Source: Psychrobacter sp. AH5
GTDB lineage: Bacteria > Pseudomonadota > Gammaproteobacteria > Pseudomonadales > Moraxellaceae
NCBI RefSeq assembly: GCF_040371085.1
Contig: NZ_JAMBMT010000001.1
Coordinates: 1,860,001 to 1,924,000 of the forward strand
Direction: 5' to 3'
DNA: 64,000 bases
Made by a program: the position numbers and the translations under genes. This document shows positions 56,701-64,000 of this stretch, piece after piece. The stretch's first letter is position 1, and every line of letters begins with the position of its first letter. The notes beneath the pieces are model-generated. The model saw only the letters and a program-made list of their open reading frames with translations, ran no database searches and was not told the DNA's origin.

Positions 56701-56873
56701 TCCTCGAGATTTTGATATTGCTTGACGGCGCACTGGCGGCACGAACCGACCGAGCCTAATGCGGGGTGATAACAAAAGTACGGCACATCAATGCCCAGTG
56801 ATAAGCACGCCTGCAACAAATTGTCCGCGCCATCAACTTCGACAGTGGTTCCATCAATATGTATGACTGCCAT
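53766..56873 (-). CDS. nuoG: NADH-quinone oxidoreductase subunit G
   Basis: The 1035-residue Fe-S subunit has 2Fe-2S cysteines 34, 45, 48 and 70, [14 protein letters not shown] (N5), CIACYRC and CP (N4). [13 protein letters not shown] plus the later YFLCDRG Cys bind the extra N7 cluster, as in E. coli. A molybdopterin-oxidoreductase-like domain follows. Relative to E. coli (about 908), it has a Gln/Lys/Glu/Ala-rich insert at about residues 545-613, between two segments of that domain, and a longer C-terminus. It carries electrons from NuoE/F to NuoI/B. Confidence 0.95.
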   Translation of the reverse strand: MAVIHIDGTTVEVDGADNLLQACLSLGIDVPYFCYHPALGSVGSCRQCAVKQYQNLEDLEAGKGRLVMSCMVAPSDDMYISVTDDEAKAFRASMVELLMTNHPHDCPTCEEGGHCHLQDMTYMSGHNTRRYRFTKRTHHNQELGPFIAHEMNRCIACYRCVRFYKDYAGGKDLGVFASNNRVYFGREKDGQFESEFSGNLTEVCPTGVFTDKTHSDRYNRKWDMQYAPSICHGCSAGCNISPGERYGELRRIENRYNGEVNRYFLCDRGRFGYGYVNRADRPTQALERINDKHVKINIDYALDETIKRLKDKKIVGIGSPRASLETNFALKNLVGFDNFSTGLNHQQQSLVNKCIEVLSTEGIYNPSMSDIETHDAVLILGEDITQTSSRVALSVRQAAKNEGLKMAAAAKTQAWLAEPVQRIAQGALSPVYVVDVVQTKLDDISKASVVATPEDITKLGFKIADEIESFANDLTQITDPSKQSQEADASSDTDGMQALAKQIAYDLIQADKPLIIAGTSLASNAMIEAAAQITQVLTKKRASIKATEQQQVDAHNANVRAKVKAAEEQAQTAQPKEDKELAAKPEKPQTGTNKEAQDDINREPADKLELKEANVNYSAQAGIYLTVPDANSMGVCMLGGQSVEELLATDFEVVIVVENQLTDAIAASKLTQLLTDKTIIALDHQWLDWHQEADIVLPAASFAEADGTLVSSEGRAQRFFQVYDNNYYHPMSSIKEGWRWLHAVHSSLQGKAVDWTQLDDVINALIATHPMLTAIKGAAPDADYRISGLKIARQPRRYSGRTAMRAPISVHEPMQPKDLDTGLTFSMEGYSGKQSKGSMIPFAAAAGWNSPQAWNKYQDKVGGSLKGGDPGVRLFDLGERLAKRQYVAPETTSTHRTDMQQGQAKLVPIYNIFASSIMAARSPIVAEQLPIATWHIGRENAKEWDIANGDYLAIEIDQQTTTLPVQVVDYLAEGCIGYPVGQVAIVHPSMPASVTKVAAPVASLKVSDEMSADAALMAESVDTSNHNADSSTQGV

Positions 56874-56882
56874 GCCGCTCTC

Positions 56883-58307
56883 CTATTTCGCTACTGGCTG
56901 CTGACTGACAGCGGCCTCAATAACATCTTTGCCTACCGCCTGAGCGATTTTATTATCAAACTCAGGACGGAAATATTTAATTGCGCTCATCAGCGGCTCC
57001 ATAGCACCAGGAGCGTGAGCGCAAAAAGTCTTACCAATCCATAAATCGCGGGTTAAGCCTTCTAACTTCTCCACATCGCCCACTTGCCCCTCGCCATCAT
57101 TGATAGCGGTCAATAGTTTGACGCCCCAAGGCAAGCCATCACGGCAAGGGGTACAAAAACCGCAAGACTCGCGCTGAAAGAAAATCTCTAAATTCCGCAG
57201 CAGCGCTACCATGTCTTGGCTTTCATCAACCACCATCAGCAGCCCAGTACCCATACGGCTACCGGCTTTTTGAATGGTATCAAAATCAACGATAGTATCG
57301 AGATGATCAGCGGTCAAAAAGTCAGTGGACGCGCCACCTGGCAACCAAGCTTTAAGGGTACGGCCCTCGATCATGCCGCCTGCGAAATCCTCAATAATCT
57401 CGCGCGCAGTATAACCAAAAGGCAGCTCCCAAAGACCAGGATCATTCACTAAGCCTGAACAGCCAAATAGCTTCGTACCCGGGGTTTCGACTACGCCTTT
57501 AACTTTTGATAAGTTCTGATACCACTCGCTACCATGTAAGATAATCGCTGAGACGTTATGCAAAGTCTCGACGTTATTAACGATGGTTGGACGACCCCAA
57601 GCACCAGCAACTTGCGGGAATGGTGGCTTAGTACGCGGGTTTGCACGGCGACCTTCTAGCGCGTTCAATAGCGCGGTTTCTTCACCGCAAATATAACGAC
57701 CCGCGCCAGTATGCACATGCAAATCAAAGCTGTAATCTGAGCCTAAGATATTATTACCGATAAGGTTACGCTCACGCATCTCAGCAAGAGCGGCATTTAA
57801 GCGCTCAGCGGCTAAAATATACTCGCCGCGAATAAAGATATAACCGGCAGTCGCACCGATAGCATAGGCTGAGATAATCATGCCCTCTATCAGCTGTAAT
57901 GGTAGACGTTCCATCAATAGTCTATCTTTGAAGGTACCCGGTTCCATCTCATCAGCGTTACAAACGAGATAACGCGGCCCGCCATCAGGTGGCGCCATCA
58001 GCGACCATTTGATACCAGCCGGAAACCCCGCGCCGCCGCGACCTTTGATGACTGCATCTTTGATAGTCTTCATAGTGGTATCGGCGGATTGATTTAGCGC
58101 TATTTTTAATGCCTCAAAACCGCGTAGCGATTGATAAGTATCGACATCCAACACCGCATCATGATGTGCTAAACGCCAAGTCAACGGTCTAGTTTCACTC
58201 GTGGCTGTGGCTTTGTCACCATAGACAGGAATGCGCTGCTCATTTAACTGACTGGGTGCTTTACCTTGAGCGCGAAGGGCAATTTGCTCTGCAACGGTTA
58301 ATCTCAT
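56883..58307 (-). CDS. nuoF: NADH-quinone oxidoreductase subunit F
   Basis: The 474-residue NADH-binding subunit shows [16 protein letters not shown] (NADH and FMN site), [33 protein letters not shown] and [12 protein letters not shown] for cluster N3. Its ATG overlaps the nuoE stop by four bases. It accepts hydride from NADH at the tip of the peripheral arm. Confidence 0.97.
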   Translation of the reverse strand: MRLTVAEQIALRAQGKAPSQLNEQRIPVYGDKATATSETRPLTWRLAHHDAVLDVDTYQSLRGFEALKIALNQSADTTMKTIKDAVIKGRGGAGFPAGIKWSLMAPPDGGPRYLVCNADEMEPGTFKDRLLMERLPLQLIEGMIISAYAIGATAGYIFIRGEYILAAERLNAALAEMRERNLIGNNILGSDYSFDLHVHTGAGRYICGEETALLNALEGRRANPRTKPPFPQVAGAWGRPTIVNNVETLHNVSAIILHGSEWYQNLSKVKGVVETPGTKLFGCSGLVNDPGLWELPFGYTAREIIEDFAGGMIEGRTLKAWLPGGASTDFLTADHLDTIVDFDTIQKAGSRMGTGLLMVVDESQDMVALLRNLEIFFQRESCGFCTPCRDGLPWGVKLLTAINDGEGQVGDVEKLEGLTRDLWIGKTFCAHAPGAMEPLMSAIKYFRPEFDNKIAQAVGKDVIEAAVSQQPVAK

Positions 58308-58813
58308 GCGTATAGCTCCAAAAGTTGCGCGACTTCATCAGGTTGTACCGGGCCGTAAGTATCTTCATCGATTAATACCGCCGGACCTTTATCACAATTC
58401 CCTAAACAGCAGATCGGCAAAATAGTAAAACGACCATCAGCGGTGGTTTGGCCATAGTCGATACCAAGCTCTGCTTTGAATGCAGCGGATAATGCCTCAT
58501 AACCGGTCAAATAACAGGCTATAGAGTCGCAAATAAGAATAACGTGACGACCGACTGGCTGACGATAGATACGGTTAAAAAAAGTAGCCACGCCATCGAT
58601 ATCGGTCACGGGTATATCTAACATATTGGCAATCGCATTGACCTGCGCATCATCTACCCAGCCATTACGCTGTTGCACGATTTTGAGTGCATCTAAGGAT
58701 GCGGCGCGCGGATGCGGATAATGATGCATAAACTCATTGATAGCATCTATCTCACTGGCGGTCAAAATGCTAGCTACCTCTACCTTTGGCGTTTTATCAG
58801 AAACAATTTTCAT
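58304..58813 (-). CDS. nuoE: NADH-quinone oxidoreductase subunit E
   Basis: The 169-residue subunit has a thioredoxin-like 2Fe-2S domain with [10 protein letters not shown] and [12 protein letters not shown] binding cluster N1a, preceded by the helical [16 protein letters not shown] region. The gene follows nuoCD after a 172-bp gap, the longest in the middle of the operon, which holds no visible gene. Confidence 0.96.
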   Translation of the reverse strand: MKIVSDKTPKVEVASILTASEIDAINEFMHHYPHPRAASLDALKIVQQRNGWVDDAQVNAIANMLDIPVTDIDGVATFFNRIYRQPVGRHVILICDSIACYLTGYEALSAAFKAELGIDYGQTTADGRFTILPICCLGNCDKGPAVLIDEDTYGPVQPDEVAQLLELYA

Positions 58814-58985
58814 AATCTTTTATTCTGTCCTCACTCATCACGCTGCGCCTTAAAGTTTATAAGACGTTTACAGCGTTTTGGTGTGCCTATTGGCGATATC
58901 AATTCAATAATTACTGCTAATGAAATACTGGCTTAACACATCCACTACTAACTTTTTATCTAAAAAGCTTGTTGACCAAAAGCTT

Positions 58986-60761
58986 TTAGCGATCACAATC
59001 TGCCATGACGATATCAATAGAAGCCAGATACATAATCGCATCAGAAACTAGCGAACCGTTAATAACCGAGGGCATCTGCTGCAGGTGCGCAAAGGTCGGC
59101 GTACGAATACGGGTACGATAGCTCATCGTTGCTTTGTCCGAGGTAATATAATAGCTGTTCAAGCCTTTGGTGGCTTCAACAATCGTCGCACACTCGCCCA
59201 CTGGCATTACCGGTCCCCAAGAGACAGACAAGAAATGATTAATCAAAGTTTCGATATCGTTCAATGTACGGTCTTTTGGCGGCGGCACCGCTAGCGGATG
59301 ATCGGCTTTATACGGGCCTTGCGGCATATTATCCATACATTGCTTGATAATACGCATCGATTGGCGTATCTCTTCGATCTTAATCATACAGCGATCATAA
59401 GCATCACCGTTATAGCCAATCGGCACTTCAAAATCGTAATTCTCGTAGCCCATATACGGACGAGCTTTGCGCAGATCAAAGTCAACGCCCGTCGCACGCA
59501 AGCCAGCTCCAGTCACGCCCCAAGCGAGTGCCTGCTTGGCATTGTACTGTGCGACACCTTGAGTACGGCCTTTGAGTACGCTGTTTTTTAGCGCCGCTTT
59601 GACGTATTCATCCAAGCGTTTTGGCATCCATTCTAAGAACTCGCGCACTAATCGTTGCCAGCCACGTGGCAAGTCAGCAGCCGTACCACCAATGCGGAAC
59701 CAAGCTGGGTGCATACGATAGCCGGTTACCGCCTCAATCACATCATAAGCTTTTTGCCGATCGGTAAACATATAAAAGACTGGCGTCATACCACCGGCAT
59801 CTTGAATAAAAGTACCGACATACAGCAAGTTATTGGTAATGCGGAAAAACTCACTCATCATCACACGGATGGTTTCAGCACGCGCCGGAATAGTAATGCC
59901 CGCTAGCTTCTCAACCGACATAATATAGGGCAGCTCATTCATCACGCCGCCAAGATAATCAATACGGTCGGTGTAAGGAATATAAGAATGCCAAGTCTGA
60001 CGCTCAGCCATTTTCTCCGCGCCGCGGTGGTGATAACCGATATCTGGAATACAATCGATGACCTCCTCGCCATCTAACTGTAGTACTAAGCGAAACGCGC
60101 CATGGGCTGAGGGGTGGTTAGGACCGATGTTCAAAAACATAAAGTCTTCATCACGGCCTGAGCGCTTCATGCCCCACTCCTCTGGCACAAAACGTAAGTT
60201 TTCTTGCTCGTATTGCTGTTTAGCGGTGTTTAAGAAGTAAGGGGTAAACTCGGTAGCGCGAGCATGATACTCTTTACGTAGCGGATGACCTTCCCAGTAT
60301 TTTGGCAATAAAATACGCGTCAGATGCGGATGACCGCTAAAGACAATACCGAACATATCCCAAACTTCACGCTCATACCAGTTAGCGTTTGGCCAGATCT
60401 GCGTGGCGCTCGGCAGGGTCAAATCCTCTTCATCGAGAGCCACTTTGATACGTACATCACTATTACGCTCAAGCGACATCAAGTGATAAAACACCGTAAA
60501 GTCGCTCTCTGGCAGACCGGCGCGATGCTGACGAAGGCGCTCATCAATAGCTGAGAGATCAAATAGCATCACATAAGGCTTAGGCAGCTTACGTAAGAAT
60601 AATAAGATTTCTAACACATCGCTGCGCGCGACCCAAACCGTTGGAATCTCATCGACCGTATGCTGCACCACAAACCTGCCAGCATACTTATGCTCCAGCT
60701 CTCTGATGACCGCTGGTACCGGTTTTATTTTAGGATCTTTATTTTCGACTACCGTGACCAT
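58986..60761 (-). CDS. nuoC: NADH-quinone oxidoreductase fused subunit C/D
   Basis: The 591-residue fusion has NuoC in residues about 1-190 ([38 protein letters not shown]). NuoD follows from about 205 to the end ([39 protein letters not shown], ending IMADCDR-like [10 protein letters not shown]). It connects the Fe-S chain to the quinone site. The fused form is typical of many Gammaproteobacteria including E. coli. Confidence 0.97.
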   Translation of the reverse strand: MVTVVENKDPKIKPVPAVIRELEHKYAGRFVVQHTVDEIPTVWVARSDVLEILLFLRKLPKPYVMLFDLSAIDERLRQHRAGLPESDFTVFYHLMSLERNSDVRIKVALDEEDLTLPSATQIWPNANWYEREVWDMFGIVFSGHPHLTRILLPKYWEGHPLRKEYHARATEFTPYFLNTAKQQYEQENLRFVPEEWGMKRSGRDEDFMFLNIGPNHPSAHGAFRLVLQLDGEEVIDCIPDIGYHHRGAEKMAERQTWHSYIPYTDRIDYLGGVMNELPYIMSVEKLAGITIPARAETIRVMMSEFFRITNNLLYVGTFIQDAGGMTPVFYMFTDRQKAYDVIEAVTGYRMHPAWFRIGGTAADLPRGWQRLVREFLEWMPKRLDEYVKAALKNSVLKGRTQGVAQYNAKQALAWGVTGAGLRATGVDFDLRKARPYMGYENYDFEVPIGYNGDAYDRCMIKIEEIRQSMRIIKQCMDNMPQGPYKADHPLAVPPPKDRTLNDIETLINHFLSVSWGPVMPVGECATIVEATKGLNSYYITSDKATMSYRTRIRTPTFAHLQQMPSVINGSLVSDAIMYLASIDIVMADCDR

Positions 60762-60887
60762 GAATGGTATCTTCCTTCATTAATCATAACGTTTGGGCGA
60801 AGCTGACGGACAACCAGCTGGCGCTGAGCATAAAACGGACTAACTGCTATAGTAGCTAAATGCGGTATGGGCTAAATACTACATTGA

Positions 60888-61556
60888 CTAAATGCTATCT
60901 GGACTGCGTAAGTTTTTCACCGCGATACGATCCGCTTGTTTACGATCACGCTCAGCCGTTAGCTGTGGCTGATAAATGCCTTGATCATTGACGTGAATAC
61001 CTAGCGGACGGCGCTCTTTGGTAATAGATTCTTGTAGTAGCATCAAACCTTGTATAAGCGCTTCTGGACGCGGCGGACAGCCAGGAACATACACATCAAC
61101 AGGAATGATTTTATCGACTCCTTGCACCACCGAATAGATATCGTACATACCGCCGGAGTTGGCGCAGGCACCCATGGAGATGACCCATTTTGGCTCTAGC
61201 ATTTGCTCATAGAGGCGCTGAATAACTGGTGCCATCTTTATAAAACAAGTACCAGCGACAATCATCACATCCGCCTGACGGGGCGAGGCACGGATAACCT
61301 CAGCGCCAAAACGCGACAAATCATGCACCGCGGTTAAGGTGGTGGCATATTCGACATAACAGCAAGAAGTACCGAAGTTAAAAGGCCATAAGGAGTGTTT
61401 GCGACCCCAGTTGGCAGTGGAGTGAACCATGTCTTCTAAACGACCCATAAAGACGTTTTTATTAACCTCTTCTTCTGTAGGATCATTGACAGTTTCACGA
61501 GTTTGAGCAGGATAGCTATCTGCGTCAGGATTGGCTTTGGTTAGTGTATATTTCAT
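60888..61556 (-). CDS. nuoB: NADH-quinone oxidoreductase subunit B
   Basis: The 222-residue subunit carries the N2 cluster ligands in [25 protein letters not shown] and [12 protein letters not shown]. Cluster N2 is the immediate donor to quinone. The protein is close to the size of E. coli NuoB (220). It follows nuoA by 127 bp and precedes nuoCD by 126 bp. Confidence 0.97.
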   Translation of the reverse strand: MKYTLTKANPDADSYPAQTRETVNDPTEEEVNKNVFMGRLEDMVHSTANWGRKHSLWPFNFGTSCCYVEYATTLTAVHDLSRFGAEVIRASPRQADVMIVAGTCFIKMAPVIQRLYEQMLEPKWVISMGACANSGGMYDIYSVVQGVDKIIPVDVYVPGCPPRPEALIQGLMLLQESITKERRPLGIHVNDQGIYQPQLTAERDRKQADRIAVKNLRSPDSI

Positions 61557-61683
61557 ACCATAAAACCTTTTATGAAGGGCAGCTCAGCTATTATTTGACT
61601 ATTAACTATATAAAGCTATAGCTGCTAAAAAAACGGTTTGCGATGTAAATCTGATCTAAGTTTAATACTTAAGATTAGATCGA

Positions 61684-62295
61684 TTACGAAGATTCGCGAT
61701 CTACCGAAAAGTCTACTGAGGTAACATTACCGGTAGTATTAATATGATCAATATTTTGTAGATGACGGCGATTGGCCTCAATACTGTTAGAGACGTTTAT
61801 CTGGCCTGAGGACTGCGCAGGTATTTTGCCAGTAGGATCAACCATTAACTCTTCTACGCCATCAAACTTAGTAATATCAGCTAGATTAAAACCAGCAGGC
61901 GCGGCGTATAAACGCGCTTTTTTGCGTAGCTTGTCAGCCGGTGACCAGTTCATAGCGCCAAGGCTCAGCTCATAAATCAAGCCGACAATTAAAACACCAA
62001 TAAATATCGCCGCCGCAGCAAAGCCCAGCCAACCGGTCTCACGCACCGATACTGAGTAAGCATATAAATATAGGGCTTCTAAATCGAAGATAACGAAGAA
62101 AATCGCTACTAGGTAGAATTTGGCAGACAAACGAATACGGGCATTGCCAGCTCCGACAACACCCGCCTCAAATATCTCTTCTTTTTGTAAACCTTTTGAG
62201 CGTCCACCGAGCAAACGCGGTACGGTCAGCATAAAGACGACCAGACCCATAGCGGCTAAAATAAAGGCAACAGCTGACCAATTCAAGGCAGACAT
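61684..62295 (-). CDS. nuoA: NADH-quinone oxidoreductase subunit A
   Basis: The three-helix membrane subunit has KFYLVAIFFVIFDLEALYLYAYSVSVRETGWLGF, with the conserved acidic pair of the family. At 203 residues it is about 55 longer than E. coli NuoA (147). The excess is a hydrophilic C-terminal tail from about residue 145, rich in Asp/Asn/Ser. It is the promoter-proximal gene of the operon, preceded by about 800 bp without a gene. Confidence 0.95.
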   Translation of the reverse strand: MSALNWSAVAFILAAMGLVVFMLTVPRLLGGRSKGLQKEEIFEAGVVGAGNARIRLSAKFYLVAIFFVIFDLEALYLYAYSVSVRETGWLGFAAAAIFIGVLIVGLIYELSLGAMNWSPADKLRKKARLYAAPAGFNLADITKFDGVEELMVDPTGKIPAQSSGQINVSNSIEANRRHLQNIDHINTTGNVTSVDFSVDRESS

Positions 62296-63105
62296 GATAA
62301 TACTTGCTCCTAACCCAATCAGTGTCAGGTGTTAATGAGCGATTACTATAAACGATAGGCTATTTGCCGCGATTATCCGTCTTAACCGTCAACAAAATCA
62401 TAACCTATACTAGCAACCCTATTAAGCACCGTAACGCAGATAAAAACACAAAAAAACTGTGTTGGTAACGACCAATTATCAAGATTATTGACGATAAGAT
62501 GTGAGGACAGACAGCTTAGACTTAGCTAAGGTTAAACTAAGATAACGGCTGGTCATCAAACCTTTCAAATCAAACAGAAATGAATTTATTAAATCAATAT
62601 CATATTGAGACACTTAATTGATTTAATAACTCATTACCTACGCTCAATAATGACGTGATAACTGGCATAAACGGTTTACATACTATACGCATATCAGGCT
62701 CTAAAAGCCAGTTTTTCACTGCATTGAGCGGTCATTTTATATGCTACAAAATATATCTGTGAGCAAACCTTATCAGCAGCGCACCAAGATACTTAACATA
62801 AAAAACGGGCTAACTAACCTTAATAATAAGCGTAATAAATAGGCGGATATTGTAAACCAAATACGCCCAATTGCAACCTAGCAAATAATATTATTAGCGT
62901 TATTAGTAGTAAGCCAAGTGAACCAAATAAGCGGTAGAGTCATGAGTAACGGCTGAACTAATTTTTATGCTTAGCCAATTGCCATTATCAAAAAAGGGAC
63001 AGACCTTATGGGGTCTGTCCCTTTTTAGTAGCAGTAGCTTATGTAGAAGTAGCTTATACTACTAACAATTATTAAGACGCTTATTAGTAACTGCTTAATA
63101 AATCA
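62296..63105. promoter_or_regulatory. 810-bp gene-free region between nuoA and lolA
   Basis: No gene is visible in any frame. The left part should contain the nuo promoter and leader (GGAG precedes nuoA closely); no strong -35/-10 pair was found. The right part holds the lolA terminator at 62991. Such a long leader leaves room for an unseen small RNA or regulator sites. Confidence 0.45.
62991..63026. terminator. Strong terminator after lolA
   Basis: A perfect 15-bp stem (62991-63005 with 63012-63026) with a six-base loop; each outer end is five A or T. It lies 80 bp past the lolA stop and can act in both directions. Confidence 0.85.
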
Positions 63106-63792
63106 CTACTGATTAATGACATCGACACCTTTTGGCGGAGTGAATTTGAATTGACTAGCACTGATACTAGGATTCATCTTGATACCACTAAACTTAATTG
63201 AGGTGGTCTGCCCCAGTGTGTCGTTCAATACCATCATCACCGGCTTGCCGCCACTAAAGCTCATAGATAGGCTTTTGAAACTAGCGTCACCAGATTTGGG
63301 ATAAAGCACATAGTAGTTTTTATTAGCATAAGGCTGAGTGATTTTGAAGTTTTGCGCTATTTTATCCGGATCGCCTGATAGTAACAACGCTGGAGTATTA
63401 CCCACTTGGCTATCGACTGCCTGCTTGGTCGCTTGCTCTAAGTCTTTATCATAAATCCACATAGAGCTGCCATTAGCGACAATCAACTGCTCAGATGGCG
63501 ACTTGGTTTCCCAGCGAAAATTATTCGGGCGCTGTACACTCATTGAGCCCTTAAAAGTGCCGCTATTGGCTCCCTTGGTCGTTTGCGAGAAATTAGCTGT
63601 CATGCTTTTGGTATTAGTCAATAAGCTGTTTAGGCGCTTAGCGGCTTGCAAACTATCCGCCGGAGCGGCACTAGCCGTCTGAGTCAAAGCGACCATAGGA
63701 GCCGCTATCCCTAATGTGGTCATCAACACGCCAGCTAGCGCGCTGCTCATAAGCTTTTGTTTTAGCGTCGTTTGCTTGATAGATACTGTCAT
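63106..63792 (-). CDS. lolA: Outer-membrane lipoprotein carrier protein LolA
   Basis: The 228-residue precursor has a long signal peptide cleaved after about residue 42 (TASA-AP). The LolA fold follows with SMTANFSQTT, GSMSVQRPNNFRWET, IVANGSSMWIYDKDLEQAT and the late LSMSFSGGKPVMM strand. LolA takes lipoproteins from the LolCDE transporter and carries them through the periplasm to LolB. Clients in this window would include Wza and the three OmpA-like lipoproteins. ATG 63792 has GAGGAT upstream; the 208 bp beyond it to the window end show no gene. Confidence 0.92.
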   Translation of the reverse strand: MTVSIKQTTLKQKLMSSALAGVLMTTLGIAAPMVALTQTASAAPADSLQAAKRLNSLLTNTKSMTANFSQTTKGANSGTFKGSMSVQRPNNFRWETKSPSEQLIVANGSSMWIYDKDLEQATKQAVDSQVGNTPALLLSGDPDKIAQNFKITQPYANKNYYVLYPKSGDASFKSLSMSFSGGKPVMMVLNDTLGQTTSIKFSGIKMNPSISASQFKFTPPKGVDVINQ

Positions 63793-64000
63793 AATAATCC
63801 TCTCGAAAGATATAAACTAAGAAGTTAGTCAAAATATATTAATCTAATAATAAACCTGACTAAAAAGTGTTTTTTAAATTATTGTTAACTTTGACTATTC
63901 AATGTACTGTCCAAACAGCGCTACACTGCCTCTAAAACCGTACCATTAAATAATGAGCACAGTTTGCCAGTTTTTATATTACGCGCCTAGAGCTGATTTG

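Noticed and set aside
59298..59591. Plus-strand frame of 97 codons within nuoCD
   Set aside because: It is a shadow of the highly conserved NuoD coding sequence on the minus strand.
1..64000. CRISPR arrays, rRNA, tRNA, prophage or toxin-antitoxin genes
   Set aside because: I looked for regular repeats, cloverleaf or rRNA-like segments and typical small gene pairs, and found none that could be supported.

Overview
The window looks like a chromosomal segment of a Gammaproteobacterium of the family Moraxellaceae, most probably Psychrobacter. The reasons are moderate AT-richness, a fused nuoCD inside a complete 13-gene nuo operon, a wza-wzb-wzc capsule locus of the Moraxellaceae type, NrtR-controlled NAD genes and several Moraxellaceae-like proteins of unknown function. 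Genus assignment is inference from gene content; no rRNA or tRNA gene is present to test it.

Layout. (1) 1-17317, minus strand: a capsule/surface polysaccharide locus read from wza towards position 1: export and phosphorelay (wza, wzb, wzc), a WbpM/PglF-type nucleotide-sugar dehydratase, galE, wecB, wecC (UDP-ManNAcA supply), wzx flippase, an EpsG-like wzy polymerase, a glycosyltransferase, a fused two-domain oxidoreductase and the start of a heparinase II/III-type gene cut by the window edge. An IS5-family element (4336-5246) with intact ends sits between wzy and the glycosyltransferase gene. (2) 17784-26728: rluB, an IS110-family element whose leader folds like a bridge RNA, three divergent paralogues of unknown function, a LysE/ArgO exporter, a trimethylamine-monooxygenase-like flavoprotein, marC, and a solitary tnpB element placed directly upstream of marC. 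(3) 26983-32549: an NAD synthesis block, nadC and nrtR (minus) and nadA-nadB (plus), with a shared inverted repeat in front of nadC and in the nrtR/nadA gap. (4) 32609-45747: a CdsA-like membrane protein, a LysO-type lysine exporter, three tandem OmpA-like lipoproteins, two ubiquinone hydroxylases, phoH-ybeY, an MscS channel, a TonB-like protein, an orphan gene and ferredoxin-NADP reductase. (5) 46030-62295, minus strand: nuoA-B-CD-E-F-G-H-I-J-K-L-M-N (respiratory complex I). (6) 63106-63792: lolA.

How it fits together. The polysaccharide genes form one assembly line: sugar nucleotides are made by the dehydratase, GalE, WecB and WecC, assembled by glycosyltransferases, flipped by Wzx, polymerised by Wzy and exported through Wza under Wzc/Wzb phosphorylation control. 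NAD synthesis, ubiquinone hydroxylases and complex I together serve NADH respiration. The most notable accessory signals are the bridge-RNA-like leader of the IS110 element, a TnpB lacking the canonical RuvC-II glutamate and lying against marC, the paralogous trio at 20112-22357, the lipoprotein trio at 34676-36790, and the candidate NrtR operators. No CRISPR array, rRNA, tRNA, prophage or toxin-antitoxin module was recognised.
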